A stretch of DNA of 6,936 nt from Pseudomonadota bacterium (GCA_023410975.1 JAEYPG010000107.1:1-6936); one strand, 5' to 3'; shown: positions 1-6,297, numbered from the stretch's first letter. Notes: generated by a model not told the origin, from the letters alone. Program-made: numbers and translations.

Positions 1-190
1 GTCCGGGCGCGGCGGCCAGCCGCTGCGCGACGCCGAGCGCGAGGCGCTGTCGGCGCTGCTGGCGGCGCACCGGGGCAGCCGCGCGGAGCTGGCACGGCAG
101 CTCGGCATCAGCGAGCGCTCCCTCTACCGCAAGCTGCGGGAGCTGCAGGCGTCGCGTGCGGAGCACGGCAGCGAGGGCGCCGTGGGCTGA
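1..190 (+). CDS. C-terminal fragment of a transcriptional regulator with a Fis-type helix-turn-helix (probable sigma-54-dependent activator)
   Basis: Only the last 62 residues are in the window; the reading frame is open from base 2 and ends at TGA 188-190. The fragment has an acidic/hydrophobic helix (RDAEREALSALLAAHRGS) followed by ELARQLGISERSLYRKLREL, which has the spacing of the Fis-type HTH that closes NtrC-family, sigma-54-dependent activators: a helix with A-R-x-L-G-I, then a recognition helix S-x-x-S-L-Y-R-K-L. In that family the domain binds enhancer-like sites upstream of sigma-54 promoters. The AAA+ and sensory domains would lie to the left and cannot be seen, so the sensor type and regulated genes are unknown. 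The last 12 or so residues are a polar tail. The stop codon abuts the stop of the convergent LysR gene. Another Fis-HTH protein is possible, but the sigma-54 activator reading is the most likely. Confidence 0.75.
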   Translation, partial: SGRGGQPLRDAEREALSALLAAHRGSRAELARQLGISERSLYRKLRELQASRAEHGSEGAVG

Positions 191-1111
191 TCAGGCCCGC
201 TCGGCCGGCAGCAGGAACGGTTGCAGGATCTCCTCCAGCCAGGCCATGAACACCTGCACCCGCCGCGCCACGTGGCGGCGGTTGGCATAGAGCAGCGTCA
301 CCGGCAACGGCGCCGCGCGCCACTCGGGCAGCACCTCCACCAGCCGGCCGCGCTCCAGGTGCGGGCGCAGCGCCAAGTCCGGCGCCTGGATCAACCCCAG
401 GCCCGCCAGGCAGGCGGCCTCGTAGGCCTGCGCGTTGTTCACCGTCAGCCCCCCTGCCATGGGCACGCTGCAGGTCTCGCCCGTGGCGGCATCGACGAAT
501 TCGAAGCCCGGGCTGCGCGCGCCAAGGCCGCTGGCGTAGTGCACCAGCCGGTGCCGCTGCAGGTTCTGCAGCGTGCGCGGCGTGCCGAATTCCGCCAGGT
601 AGGCCGGACTGGCGCAGTTGAGCTGCAACAGACGGCCCAGGGGCCGCGCCACCAGGCTGGAGTCCTCCAGCGCGCCCACGCGCAGCACGCAGTCGAAGCC
701 TTCGCCGACCAGGTCCACGCGCCGGTCGGTGCTGCCCAGCTCCAGGTGCAGGCCCGGATGCCGCGCCAGGAACTCCGGCAGCCGCGGCACCACCACCGCG
801 CGCGCCGTGCCGGTGGGCATGTCCACCCGCAACCGCCCCTGCAGCCCCGCAGCCTCGGGCCGGAACAGCTGCTGCAGGTCCTCCAGGTCGGCCAGCAGCT
901 CGCGGCAGCGGTCGAGGTAGAGCTGCCCATCGGGCGTCACGTTCACGCGGCGCGTGGTCCGCTGCAGCAGCCGCGTGCCCAGCAGCGACTCCAGCCGCTG
1001 CACTGCGGTAGACACCGAGGCCTTGGGCAGCCCCAGCACCTGCGCCGCCTGCGTGAAGCTCGCCAGCTCCGCCACCCGCATGTAGATGCGCATCGCTTCG
1101 AGTTGATCCAT
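191..1111 (-). CDS. LysR-family transcriptional regulator
   Basis: The 306-residue product has the usual length of a LysR-type regulator. Residues 1-60 form the winged HTH: MDQLEAMRIYMRVAELASFT opens the domain, AAQVLGLPKASVSTAVQRLE is the HTH core, and LGTRLLQRTTRRVNVTPDG is the wing and start of the linker helix. Residues about 90-300 match the periplasmic-binding-protein-like effector domain; LRVDMPTGTARAVVVPRLPEF is the typical first strand and helix. The start at ATG 1109-1111 is supported by a purine-rich GAGGGA at 1118-1123, six bases upstream, and by the canonical N-terminus. It is divergent from an SDR gene across 147 bp. By the known habit of the family it probably binds that intergenic region and regulates the SDR gene and itself; this is inference. 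The effector is unknown. No terminator follows the stop, which abuts the stop of the convergent upstream gene. Confidence 0.95.
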   Translation of the reverse strand: MDQLEAMRIYMRVAELASFTQAAQVLGLPKASVSTAVQRLESLLGTRLLQRTTRRVNVTPDGQLYLDRCRELLADLEDLQQLFRPEAAGLQGRLRVDMPTGTARAVVVPRLPEFLARHPGLHLELGSTDRRVDLVGEGFDCVLRVGALEDSSLVARPLGRLLQLNCASPAYLAEFGTPRTLQNLQRHRLVHYASGLGARSPGFEFVDAATGETCSVPMAGGLTVNNAQAYEAACLAGLGLIQAPDLALRPHLERGRLVEVLPEWRAAPLPVTLLYANRRHVARRVQVFMAWLEEILQPFLLPAERA

Positions 1112-1258
1112 GGCGCTTCCCTCGTTTGTCTTGTTGGCGCGAACAGTCTAGTCATCTGCCGCTGATTTATCGCATTCATACGGACCAATACAGTGGCTCC
1201 ATCCCGTCCAGCCCCTTGTCGGACGGGCTTGAACCCCTACCGCACACAGGAGCCCGCC
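1112..1258. promoter_or_regulatory. Divergent promoter region between the LysR gene and the SDR gene
   Basis: This 147-bp region separates two divergent genes and is the expected site for LysR-type operators. Its middle (about 1141-1192) is clearly more AT-rich than its surroundings. On the minus strand TGTATT (complement of 1187-1192) and TAAATC (complement of 1164-1169) are spaced by 17 bases and could be a weak -35/-10 pair for the LysR gene. On the plus strand only a poor -10-like AATACA (1187-1192) stands out. No convincing T-N11-A LysR box was identified by eye. The promoter positions are tentative; the role of the region follows from the gene layout. Confidence 0.55.
1203..1227 (+). 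repeat. Inverted repeat (7-bp stem, 11-base loop) in the SDR leader
   Basis: CCCGTCC (1203-1209) and GGACGGG (1221-1227) are perfect reverse complements around the 11-base loop at 1210-1220. The element lies 31 bases before the SDR start codon and outside both genes, so it could form a hairpin in the SDR leader or act as a dyad operator. No run of T follows it, so it is not an intrinsic terminator. Function is not shown by the sequence. Confidence 0.5.
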
Positions 1259-2020
1259 ATGAACCCCTCCCACATTGCCCTCATCACCGGCGGCAGCCGC
1301 GGCCTGGGCCGCAGCGCCGCGCTGGCACTGGCCGCGCGCGGCGTCGACCTCATCCTCACTTACCGCTCGGGCCTGGCCGAGGCGCAAGCGGCGGTGGCCG
1401 AGGCGCGGGCGCTGGGCGTGCGAGCCGTGGCACTGCCGCTGGACGTGGCCGACAGCACCGGCTTCCCGGCCTTCGCCGGGCAGGTGCGCGAGGCGCTGCG
1501 TCAGCACTGGCAGCGCGAGCGATTCGACCACCTGGTCAACAACGCCGGCATCGGCGTGCACGCCGCGTTCGCGGACACCACCGAGGCGCAGTTCGACCAG
1601 CTCATGAACGTGCACCTCAAGGGTCCCTTCTTCCTGACCCAGGCGCTGCTGCCGCTGATGGCCGACGGCGGTCGCATCCTCAACCTCTCCAGCGGCCTGG
1701 CGCGCTTCGCCCTGCCCGGCTACGCCGCCTATGCCGCGATGAAGGGCGCGGTGGAGGTGCTCACCCGCTACCTGGCCAAGGAGCTCGGGCCGCGACGCAT
1801 TGCCGTCAACGTGCTGGCACCGGGAGCGATCGAGACCGACTTCGGCGGCGGCGCAGTGCGCGACAACGCGCAGCTCAATGCCTTCATCGCCTCGCAGACC
1901 GCGCTGGGCCGTGCCGGGCGGCCGGAGGACATCGGCGCCGTGGTGGCCGCGCTGCTGTCGCCTGAGCTGGGATGGGTCAATGCGCAGCGCATCGAGGCCT
2001 CCGGCGGCATGTTCCTGTGA
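1259..2020 (+). CDS. Short-chain dehydrogenase/reductase (SDR), classical type
   Basis: The 253-residue product has classical SDR length. Visible motifs are the cofactor-binding TGGSRGLG at residues 10-17, the NNAG motif at 94-97, the catalytic Asn in NVHLKG (N117), Ser144/145, the YxxxK pair Tyr158 and Lys162, and the PG motif at 188-189 in NVLAPGAIETDF. Arg36 after the second beta strand (TYRS) is the position often linked to NADP(H) preference in FabG-like enzymes. It is predicted to be a soluble NAD(P)H-dependent oxidoreductase of an unidentified carbonyl or alcohol substrate. ATG 1259 was chosen because AGGAG (1248-1252) lies six bases upstream and the Rossmann strand starts at once; an in-frame start at 1193 would add 22 residues unlike the family. 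It is divergent from the LysR gene and probably controlled by it. FabG itself is unlikely, as no fatty-acid synthesis genes are nearby. Confidence 0.95.
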   Translation: MNPSHIALITGGSRGLGRSAALALAARGVDLILTYRSGLAEAQAAVAEARALGVRAVALPLDVADSTGFPAFAGQVREALRQHWQRERFDHLVNNAGIGVHAAFADTTEAQFDQLMNVHLKGPFFLTQALLPLMADGGRILNLSSGLARFALPGYAAYAAMKGAVEVLTRYLAKELGPRRIAVNVLAPGAIETDFGGGAVRDNAQLNAFIASQTALGRAGRPEDIGAVVAALLSPELGWVNAQRIEASGGMFL

Positions 2021-2098
2021 CGCCGCAGCCATGGCGCCCGGCCGCGTGTGTGTGGCATCTGCACGCTTTTGCGCCGCAGGTGCGGAATGGGGCCTTCC

Positions 2099-2104
2099 TA
2101 AAAT
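2099..2104 (+). promoter_or_regulatory. Candidate -10 hexamer TAAAAT for the FliK-like gene
   Basis: TAAAAT matches the sigma-70 -10 consensus at five of six positions and is the only such hexamer in the 90-bp gap after the SDR stop. If its last base is -7, transcription starts at about 2111, the G of the GTG start codon, giving a leaderless or nearly leaderless mRNA. The expected -35 position (about 2076-2081, GCAGGT) is a poor match, which lowers confidence. Confidence 0.35.
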
Positions 2105-2110
2105 CCGCGG

Positions 2111-2929
2111 GTGAAAGTCACCGCCATTGCCCACACCGAAGCGCCGGCCCCGGTCGAGAGCGTGCCGACACCCGGTGGGGTTTCCAACCTGCAGGCCACG
2201 AACTCGCTGTCGGCCAAGACGGCGCCGCCGCTGGCCGTGCATCCCGGCGCGGCCTCCGGCGTGGTGGAGCTGAGCCCGCTGGGCCAGAGCGTGGCGACGC
2301 TGTCGGCCTTTGGGTTGCCGGTGGTGCTGCTGCCCGCCGACGGTCCGCAGGGCATGCTGCTGCCCGGCCAGCAGCAGCACCAGCAGGCCGCTCAGAACGT
2401 CGTGCAGGCCCTGGCTGCCGCGCTGAGCCTGAAGCAGGCCGCTGCGGCCGACGAGTGGTTGGGTGAGGAGCCCGAGTCCCACGCCCCGGGCCACGAAAGC
2501 ACGCGCCGGCAGGCGAGCGCGGCCGACGCGGGCACGCCCGCGCGCTCACCGGCGCAGCAGTCGGCCGGCTCGCTGCTCAACGCGATGCTGTGCGCCTCGC
2601 TCACCGGCCAGGCCGCCATCGAGGTGCGGCGCTGGGACCGGCGCCCGCTGAAGCTGGAGCTGCAGCGCGAGCCGGACGGGCGCGGGGGCTTTCGCGTCGT
2701 GCGCGCGCGCGTGCGCCATGAGACGGAGCAGGGCACGCTCGACGCGGTGGTGGAGCTGAGCACGTCCTTTTCGGAAGACGGAGAAACCTCGGCGATGAAC
2801 GTGAACATCATTTGCGGCGAGGGGCTGGTGCGCGAGGTGGACGAGCACGTGGACGAGTTGCGCCAAGCCCTGGGCGCCCGCGGCCTGCACGCTGCCGTGC
2901 GCGCCCTGCCCGCGCCGGCCGAGGCCTGA
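2111..2929 (+). CDS. FliK-like protein (putative flagellar hook-length control family), paired with an FlhB-C-like gene
   Basis: The 272-residue product was not recognised by a sharp motif. Residues 1-150 are low-complexity, rich in Ala, Pro, Gln and Ser, and probably disordered (for example GQQQHQQAAQNV at 86-97). Residues about 165-268 look folded: strands around LKLELQREP, GGFRVVRARVRHET and DAVVELSTSF, then a helix (VDEHVDELRQALGARGLHAAV). This disordered-then-compact layout, with L-x-L-x-L strands and an L-x-x-x-L-x-x-x-G-L helix, resembles FliK, which measures hook length and triggers the FlhB specificity switch. The next gene encodes an FlhB C-terminal homologue one base away, which supports the call. 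GTG 2111 is the first possible start, as an in-frame TAA lies at 2099-2101. No Shine-Dalgarno sequence precedes it, so a start further in cannot be excluded. The FliK call is an inference from shape and context. Confidence 0.6.
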   Translation: MKVTAIAHTEAPAPVESVPTPGGVSNLQATNSLSAKTAPPLAVHPGAASGVVELSPLGQSVATLSAFGLPVVLLPADGPQGMLLPGQQQHQQAAQNVVQALAAALSLKQAAAADEWLGEEPESHAPGHESTRRQASAADAGTPARSPAQQSAGSLLNAMLCASLTGQAAIEVRRWDRRPLKLELQREPDGRGGFRVVRARVRHETEQGTLDAVVELSTSFSEDGETSAMNVNIICGEGLVREVDEHVDELRQALGARGLHAAVRALPAPAEA

Positions 2930-2930
2930 C

Positions 2931-3248
2931 ATGAAACCGACCGAAAACGCCCTGGACGAGATCCACGCCGAGGAGCCCACGCGCCACCGCGCCGCGGTGG
3001 CCATGACCTACGACACCCACCAGCGCATCGGCGCGCCCCAGGTGGTGGCCAAGGGCTACAACGAAACGGCGCGGCGCATCGTGGAGCTGGCGCGGCAGGC
3101 GGGCATCCCGGTGACGGAATCGGCCGAGCTGGCACAGGCGCTGATGCACGTGGAGCTGGACCGCGAGATCCCGCCGGAGCTGTACGCGGCCGTGGCGGAG
3201 CTGCTGGTGTGGATCTGGAAGCTGCAGCAGCCGATCAAGACGGCGTGA
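2931..3248 (+). CDS. Stand-alone homologue of the FlhB C-terminal cytoplasmic domain (FlhX-like; EscU/YscU/HrcU family)
   Basis: The 105-residue protein aligns by eye with the cytoplasmic domain of FlhB after its autocleavage site. Visible features are Y27-D28, the signature GAPQVVAKG at 34-42, a helix ending in ARQAGIPVTE (54-63), ELAQAL (66-71), and DREIPPELYAAVAELLVWIW (77-96). Full FlhB has four membrane helices before this domain; none are present here, so the protein is cytoplasmic. The NPTH autocleavage motif is not intact; the matching region reads EEPTRHRAA. Stand-alone copies are known, for example Helicobacter pylori HP1575/FlhX, which can supply the cleaved FlhB fragment. The start has GAGG at 2921-2924, six bases upstream and inside the preceding gene, so the two genes are probably translationally coupled. 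The 3' end overlaps the convergent membrane protein gene by 14 bp. Confidence 0.88.
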   Translation: MKPTENALDEIHAEEPTRHRAAVAMTYDTHQRIGAPQVVAKGYNETARRIVELARQAGIPVTESAELAQALMHVELDREIPPELYAAVAELLVWIWKLQQPIKTA

Positions 3249-4236
3249 GCCCGCGCCGGGCTTGCGCTTCCTCGGCAGATGCGTACCGCTCCAGCAGCAG
3301 GTACAGCGCCACACCGCCCAGCAGCGGCAGCAGGTAATAGAGCGCGCGGTAGGCCAGCACCGCGCCCATCACGGTGCCCTGCCCCAGGCGGCCCGACAGC
3401 AGCGTCAGGTAAACCGCCTCCAGCACGCCCAGGCCCGCGGGGATGGGCGTGAACACGCCCACGATGGAGGCCGCCATCAGCACCGCCAGCGTGGTGCCGT
3501 AGGGCAGCCGCTCACCCAGCAGCAAGTACATCACCGCGCCCATCAGCGCCCAGTTCGCGGTCGAGAACGCGAGCTGCGCCAGCGCGCGGCCCGGGTCGGG
3601 CAGCTGCAGGCGCCGCCCGCGCACGCGCCACTCCTGGCCGTGCCACTTCATGCAGGCCACGACGTAGCCGACCGCCAGCAGCAGCATCAGCACGCCCACG
3701 GCGCGCAGCGTCCACCCCGGCAGCCAGGCCTGCGGCGGCAGCGAGATCACGCCCGAGGCGAAGAGGCCGCCGGCCAGCAGCCCGTAGCCGAGCCAGTTGG
3801 TGGCCAGGCTGATGCCCACCACTTGCGCCACCGAGGCCTCGTCCAGCCCGGCGCGGGCGTACAGCCGCGCGCGCAGCGCCACGCCGCCCACCAGCGAGCC
3901 CAGGTTCAGGTTGAAGGCGTAGCTGGAGACGGCGATGGCCCAGGTGCGCCAGCGCGCCACGCGGTGGCGCACGTGGCCTCGGCCGATGAGGTCGAAGCAG
4001 CCGTACACGGCATGGCTGAGCGTGGCCAGCAACCAAGCCACGAGCAGCGCCTGCAGCGGCTGGCGCTTGAGCGCGGCCCAGGCGCCGGCCCAGTCGATCT
4101 GGTGCGCGCGCGACAGCAGCAGCCCCAGGATCAGCACGCCCAGCACGGGTACCGCCCAGCGCCGGATGTGGGGCCAGGCGGCGGTCAGGGAGGCCCGCAA
4201 TGGGCTGGTGGGCACGGGGGGAGCGTCACTGAGCAT
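3235..4236 (-). CDS. Lysylphosphatidylglycerol synthase transmembrane-region family protein (UPF0104, YbhN-like)
   Basis: The 333-residue product is an integral inner-membrane protein with about eight hydrophobic segments, near residues 28-42, 61-79, 98-122, 136-163, 176-196, 220-240, 247-280 and 288-315. Family signatures are YAFNLNLGSLVGGVALRARL (106-125), FTPIPAGLGVLEA (262-274, the P-x-P-x-G-L-G-x-x-E-A motif) and YRALYYLLPLLGG (296-308). This is the membrane half of MprF-type enzymes without the aminoacyl-transferase half. Stand-alone members such as E. coli YbhN have no firmly established function and are linked to lipid or polysaccharide handling. ATG 4234-4236 was chosen because GAGG (complement of 4242-4245) lies five bases upstream. 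A start at 4356 would add 40 Ala/Arg-rich residues, has no ribosome binding site, and would lie right at the ggt terminator. A GC hairpin lies just before the ribosome binding site. Confidence 0.9.
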   Translation of the reverse strand: MLSDAPPVPTSPLRASLTAAWPHIRRWAVPVLGVLILGLLLSRAHQIDWAGAWAALKRQPLQALLVAWLLATLSHAVYGCFDLIGRGHVRHRVARWRTWAIAVSSYAFNLNLGSLVGGVALRARLYARAGLDEASVAQVVGISLATNWLGYGLLAGGLFASGVISLPPQAWLPGWTLRAVGVLMLLLAVGYVVACMKWHGQEWRVRGRRLQLPDPGRALAQLAFSTANWALMGAVMYLLLGERLPYGTTLAVLMAASIVGVFTPIPAGLGVLEAVYLTLLSGRLGQGTVMGAVLAYRALYYLLPLLGGVALYLLLERYASAEEAQARRGLTPS

Positions 4237-4255
4237 GGTGGCCTCATCTTCCCCA

Positions 4256-4288
4256 GCGGCGGCGGCGCCCGCCAGACGCCGCCGCCGC
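4256..4288 (-). repeat. 12-bp perfect GC inverted repeat in the 5' leader of the YbhN-like gene
   Basis: GCGGCGGCGGCG (4256-4267) and CGCCGCCGCCGC (4277-4288) pair perfectly around a nine-base loop. On the minus-strand transcript this very stable hairpin ends ten bases before the GAGG ribosome binding site of the membrane protein gene. It is built from GCC/GGC triplets and could hinder ribosome access or slow polymerase. If translation started at 4356 instead it would be an Arg/Ala-coding repeat, which is judged less likely. Confidence 0.55.
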
Positions 4289-4357
4289 GCGTCGCTGTAG
4301 GCGCTTTCCGACGCGGCTGCCGCACGCTGCGCTGCTGCCACCGCCCCGCCAGGCATG

Positions 4358-4380
4358 AAAAAGCCCGCCGGCGGCGGGCT
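4358..4380 (-). terminator. Rho-independent terminator of ggt
   Basis: Read on the minus strand, AGCCCGCC, a three-base loop and GGCGGGCT form an 8-bp GC-rich stem (arms at 4373-4380 and 4362-4369) followed directly by a run of five T (complement of 4358-4362). It lies 37 bases after the ggt stop, in the right orientation. On the plus strand no T run follows, so it works in one direction only. It separates the ggt transcript from the downstream membrane protein gene. Confidence 0.85.
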
Positions 4381-4386
4381 GCGGTG

Positions 4387-4410
4387 CTGGGCGCGCGAAC
4401 GTGCGCCCAG
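4387..4410 (-). repeat. Additional stem-loop between the ggt stop and its terminator
   Basis: CTGGGCGC (4387-4394) and GCGCCCAG (4403-4410) are perfect complements, and two further positions almost pair, around a short loop containing GAAC. No T run follows on either strand. The hairpin precedes the true terminator and could protect the 3' end of the mRNA or assist termination. Confidence 0.5.
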
Positions 4411-4416
4411 GCCGGT

Positions 4417-6297
4417 TCAGGGCTTGAGCAGGTCGCCCAGCCAGCCCAGCAGCGGCTTGCTGCGCGGCAGCGTGATGACGGTGCCCTCGCGGCGCGCGTC
4501 GGCGCCGCCGTAGTAGCGGCCGGTCTTGGGGTCGATGCCCACGCCCTGCACCGCGCCGATGTCGGCCACGCCCACGCTGTAGCCCAGGGCCTTGAGGCCG
4601 TCCACCGTGGCCTGGGGCAGCGCCGCCTCCACCGTCACCGAGGAGCTGGTGCTGGTGATGGACAGGCGCGGCGCGTTGATGGCCTGCTGCAGCTCCATGC
4701 CGTGGTCGATGAGGTTGAGCGTGACGTTGAACACCGAGTTGATGATGGTCGAGCCGCCGGGCGAGCCGTAGGCCACCAGCGGCTTGCCCTTGGCGTCGAA
4801 GATCATCGTCGGCGTCATGCTGCTGCGCGGGCGCTTGCCCGGCTGCACGTCGTTGTAGCCGGGGCCGCCGGTGAACGGGTTGGTGGACGGGACGATGTTG
4901 AAGTCGGTGAGCTCGTTGTTGAGCAGGAAGCCGTGGTTGCGGAAGGAACCGTCGGGCCGCTTGTAGCCCGCGAACACGCCGATGCCGTGCGAGGACTCGA
5001 TGGTGTTGGTGTAGGAGACGAAGTTGCCCCAGCGGTCGGCCACGGCGAAGTGCGTGGTGGTCTCGCCCGGGCCGGTCACGGGCTCGGCCACCGCCAGCCG
5101 CTTGCCCGCCTCCACGCCGGCGAACTGGTAGGGACGCGGGTCGTCAGGCACCGGGTTGGTGGCCTGCCGCTGCCCCGGCACGATGGCCAGGCTGCGCGTG
5201 TCGGTGTAGGGCTGGGCCAGCAGGCCCTTGGCGGGGACGGGGACGAAGTCGGCGTCGCCCATCCACACCGACCGGTCGGCGAAGGCGATGCGCATGGCCT
5301 CGGCCATCACGTTGGCTGTCTTCACCGAGCCGAAGCCGTAGCCCGCCGCCGCGTCGCCGATGGGGAAGCGCTCCAGCATCTTGAGCATCTGCAGCAGCGT
5401 CAGCCCGCCGGAGGACGGCGGCGACATCGCCTTGATGACGTAGCCGCGGTAGGTGGCCTGCACCGGGTCGCGCAGCGCGGGCTGGTAGTCCTGCAGGTCG
5501 GCCAGCGTCATGCTGCCGCCTTGGCCCCACTTCTGCCCTTCGACGACGCCCTTGGCGATGTCGCAGCCCTTGGACGGGATGTAGCGGTAGAAGCAGTCGG
5601 GGCCGTTCTTGGCGATCAGCCGCAGCGTGCCGGCCAGCGCCTCGTTGCGCACCAGCGAGCCCACCGCCGGCGCCACGCCGCCGGGGCAGAAGAAGGCCTC
5701 CGACTCCGGCGAGTTGCGCGCGCGTGGGTTGCAGCTGGCCTCGACGTAGCGCGGCGTGGCCTTGAAGCCCTTGTCGGCCAGGTTGATGGCGGGCTGCAGC
5801 ACCTTGTGCAGCGGCATGCGGCCGAAGCGGTCCAGCGCCAGCGCAGTGCCGCGCACCATGCCGGGCACGCCCACGGCCACGCCCTGCAGCGACGCGTTGG
5901 CAACGCCCTGGAACATTGTGGGCGTGGCACCGGCGGGCGCCTTCTCGCGCGAGTCGATGTAGAAAGTGCGGCCCGAGGCGGCGTGGTGGATCATCATGAA
6001 GCCGCCGCCGCCGATGCCCGCCGACTGCGGCTCCACGACGTTGAGCGCGTAGGCGATGGCCACGGCCGCGTCGATGGCGTTGCCGCCCTTTTCCAGCACC
6101 TGCGCGCCGGCCTCCGCGCCATAGGGGTTGGCCACGGCCACCACGGCCTGCGGGCGCTCCAGCGGCAGCCCCGGCAGATGGCCCAGCGACACGCCGACGG
6201 CCGCCTGCGCCGTGGCCGCGGCGGCGCTGCCCAGGGCCAGCAGCACCGCTCGCCGCAGGCAGGACGGATTCAAGATTTCGGGTTCCCGTACTGGCAT
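4417..6297 (-). CDS. ggt: Gamma-glutamyltransferase precursor (glutathione hydrolase), periplasmic
   Basis: The 626-residue product has the size of an N-terminal-nucleophile Ggt, which cleaves itself into two subunits and transfers or hydrolyses the gamma-glutamyl group of glutathione. A Sec-type signal peptide is seen at about 14-32 (LRRAVLLALGSAAAATAQA), so it is exported. Early family motifs are GGNAIDAAVA (71-80), GIGGGGFMMI (94-103) and DSREKAP (115-121), whose Arg118 matches the substrate carboxylate-binding Arg. The autoprocessing nucleophile is Thr414 in TTHFAVAD; after it come NNELTDF (460-466), RPRSSMTPT (489-497) and oxyanion-hole GSPGG (511-515). The Pro/Gly-rich stretch at 470-488 resembles the lid loop of true Ggt. 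The start at 6295-6297 has GAGGAG (complement of 6305-6310) seven bases upstream; in-frame ATGs at 6342 and 6363 would give an odd extension before the signal peptide. Four extra cysteines lie at 189, 204, 235 and 245. It ends in an intrinsic terminator. Confidence 0.96.
   Translation of the reverse strand: MPVREPEILNPSCLRRAVLLALGSAAAATAQAAVGVSLGHLPGLPLERPQAVVAVANPYGAEAGAQVLEKGGNAIDAAVAIAYALNVVEPQSAGIGGGGFMMIHHAASGRTFYIDSREKAPAGATPTMFQGVANASLQGVAVGVPGMVRGTALALDRFGRMPLHKVLQPAINLADKGFKATPRYVEASCNPRARNSPESEAFFCPGGVAPAVGSLVRNEALAGTLRLIAKNGPDCFYRYIPSKGCDIAKGVVEGQKWGQGGSMTLADLQDYQPALRDPVQATYRGYVIKAMSPPSSGGLTLLQMLKMLERFPIGDAAAGYGFGSVKTANVMAEAMRIAFADRSVWMGDADFVPVPAKGLLAQPYTDTRSLAIVPGQRQATNPVPDDPRPYQFAGVEAGKRLAVAEPVTGPGETTTHFAVADRWGNFVSYTNTIESSHGIGVFAGYKRPDGSFRNHGFLLNNELTDFNIVPSTNPFTGGPGYNDVQPGKRPRSSMTPTMIFDAKGKPLVAYGSPGGSTIINSVFNVTLNLIDHGMELQQAINAPRLSITSTSSSVTVEAALPQATVDGLKALGYSVGVADIGAVQGVGIDPKTGRYYGGADARREGTVITLPRSKPLLGWLGDLLKP

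Noticed and set aside
221..1165. A plus-strand open frame (about 314 codons) opposite the LysR gene
   Set aside because: The His/Gln/Arg-rich product resembles the other antisense shadows, and the LysR gene on the opposite strand is unambiguous.
1193..1258. An upstream in-frame ATG for the SDR gene
   Set aside because: It would add 22 residues unlike SDR N-termini; the AGGAG six bases before ATG 1259 decides the start.
2074..2085. A small CCGC-AGGT-GCGG hairpin after the SDR stop, considered as a terminator
   Set aside because: The stem is only four base pairs and no T run follows, so it is too weak to be called an intrinsic terminator.
1148..2494. A long minus-strand open frame (about 448 codons) opposite the SDR gene and part of the FliK-like gene
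   Set aside because: It is low-complexity (Gly, Arg, Gln, His), has no recognisable motif, and is antisense to an SDR with complete catalytic motifs.
4237..4356. A 40-residue N-terminal extension of the YbhN-like protein starting at ATG 4356
   Set aside because: There is no ribosome binding site, the extension is Ala/Arg low-complexity, and the start lies at the ggt terminator. The internal ATG at 4236 has a GAGG motif at good spacing.
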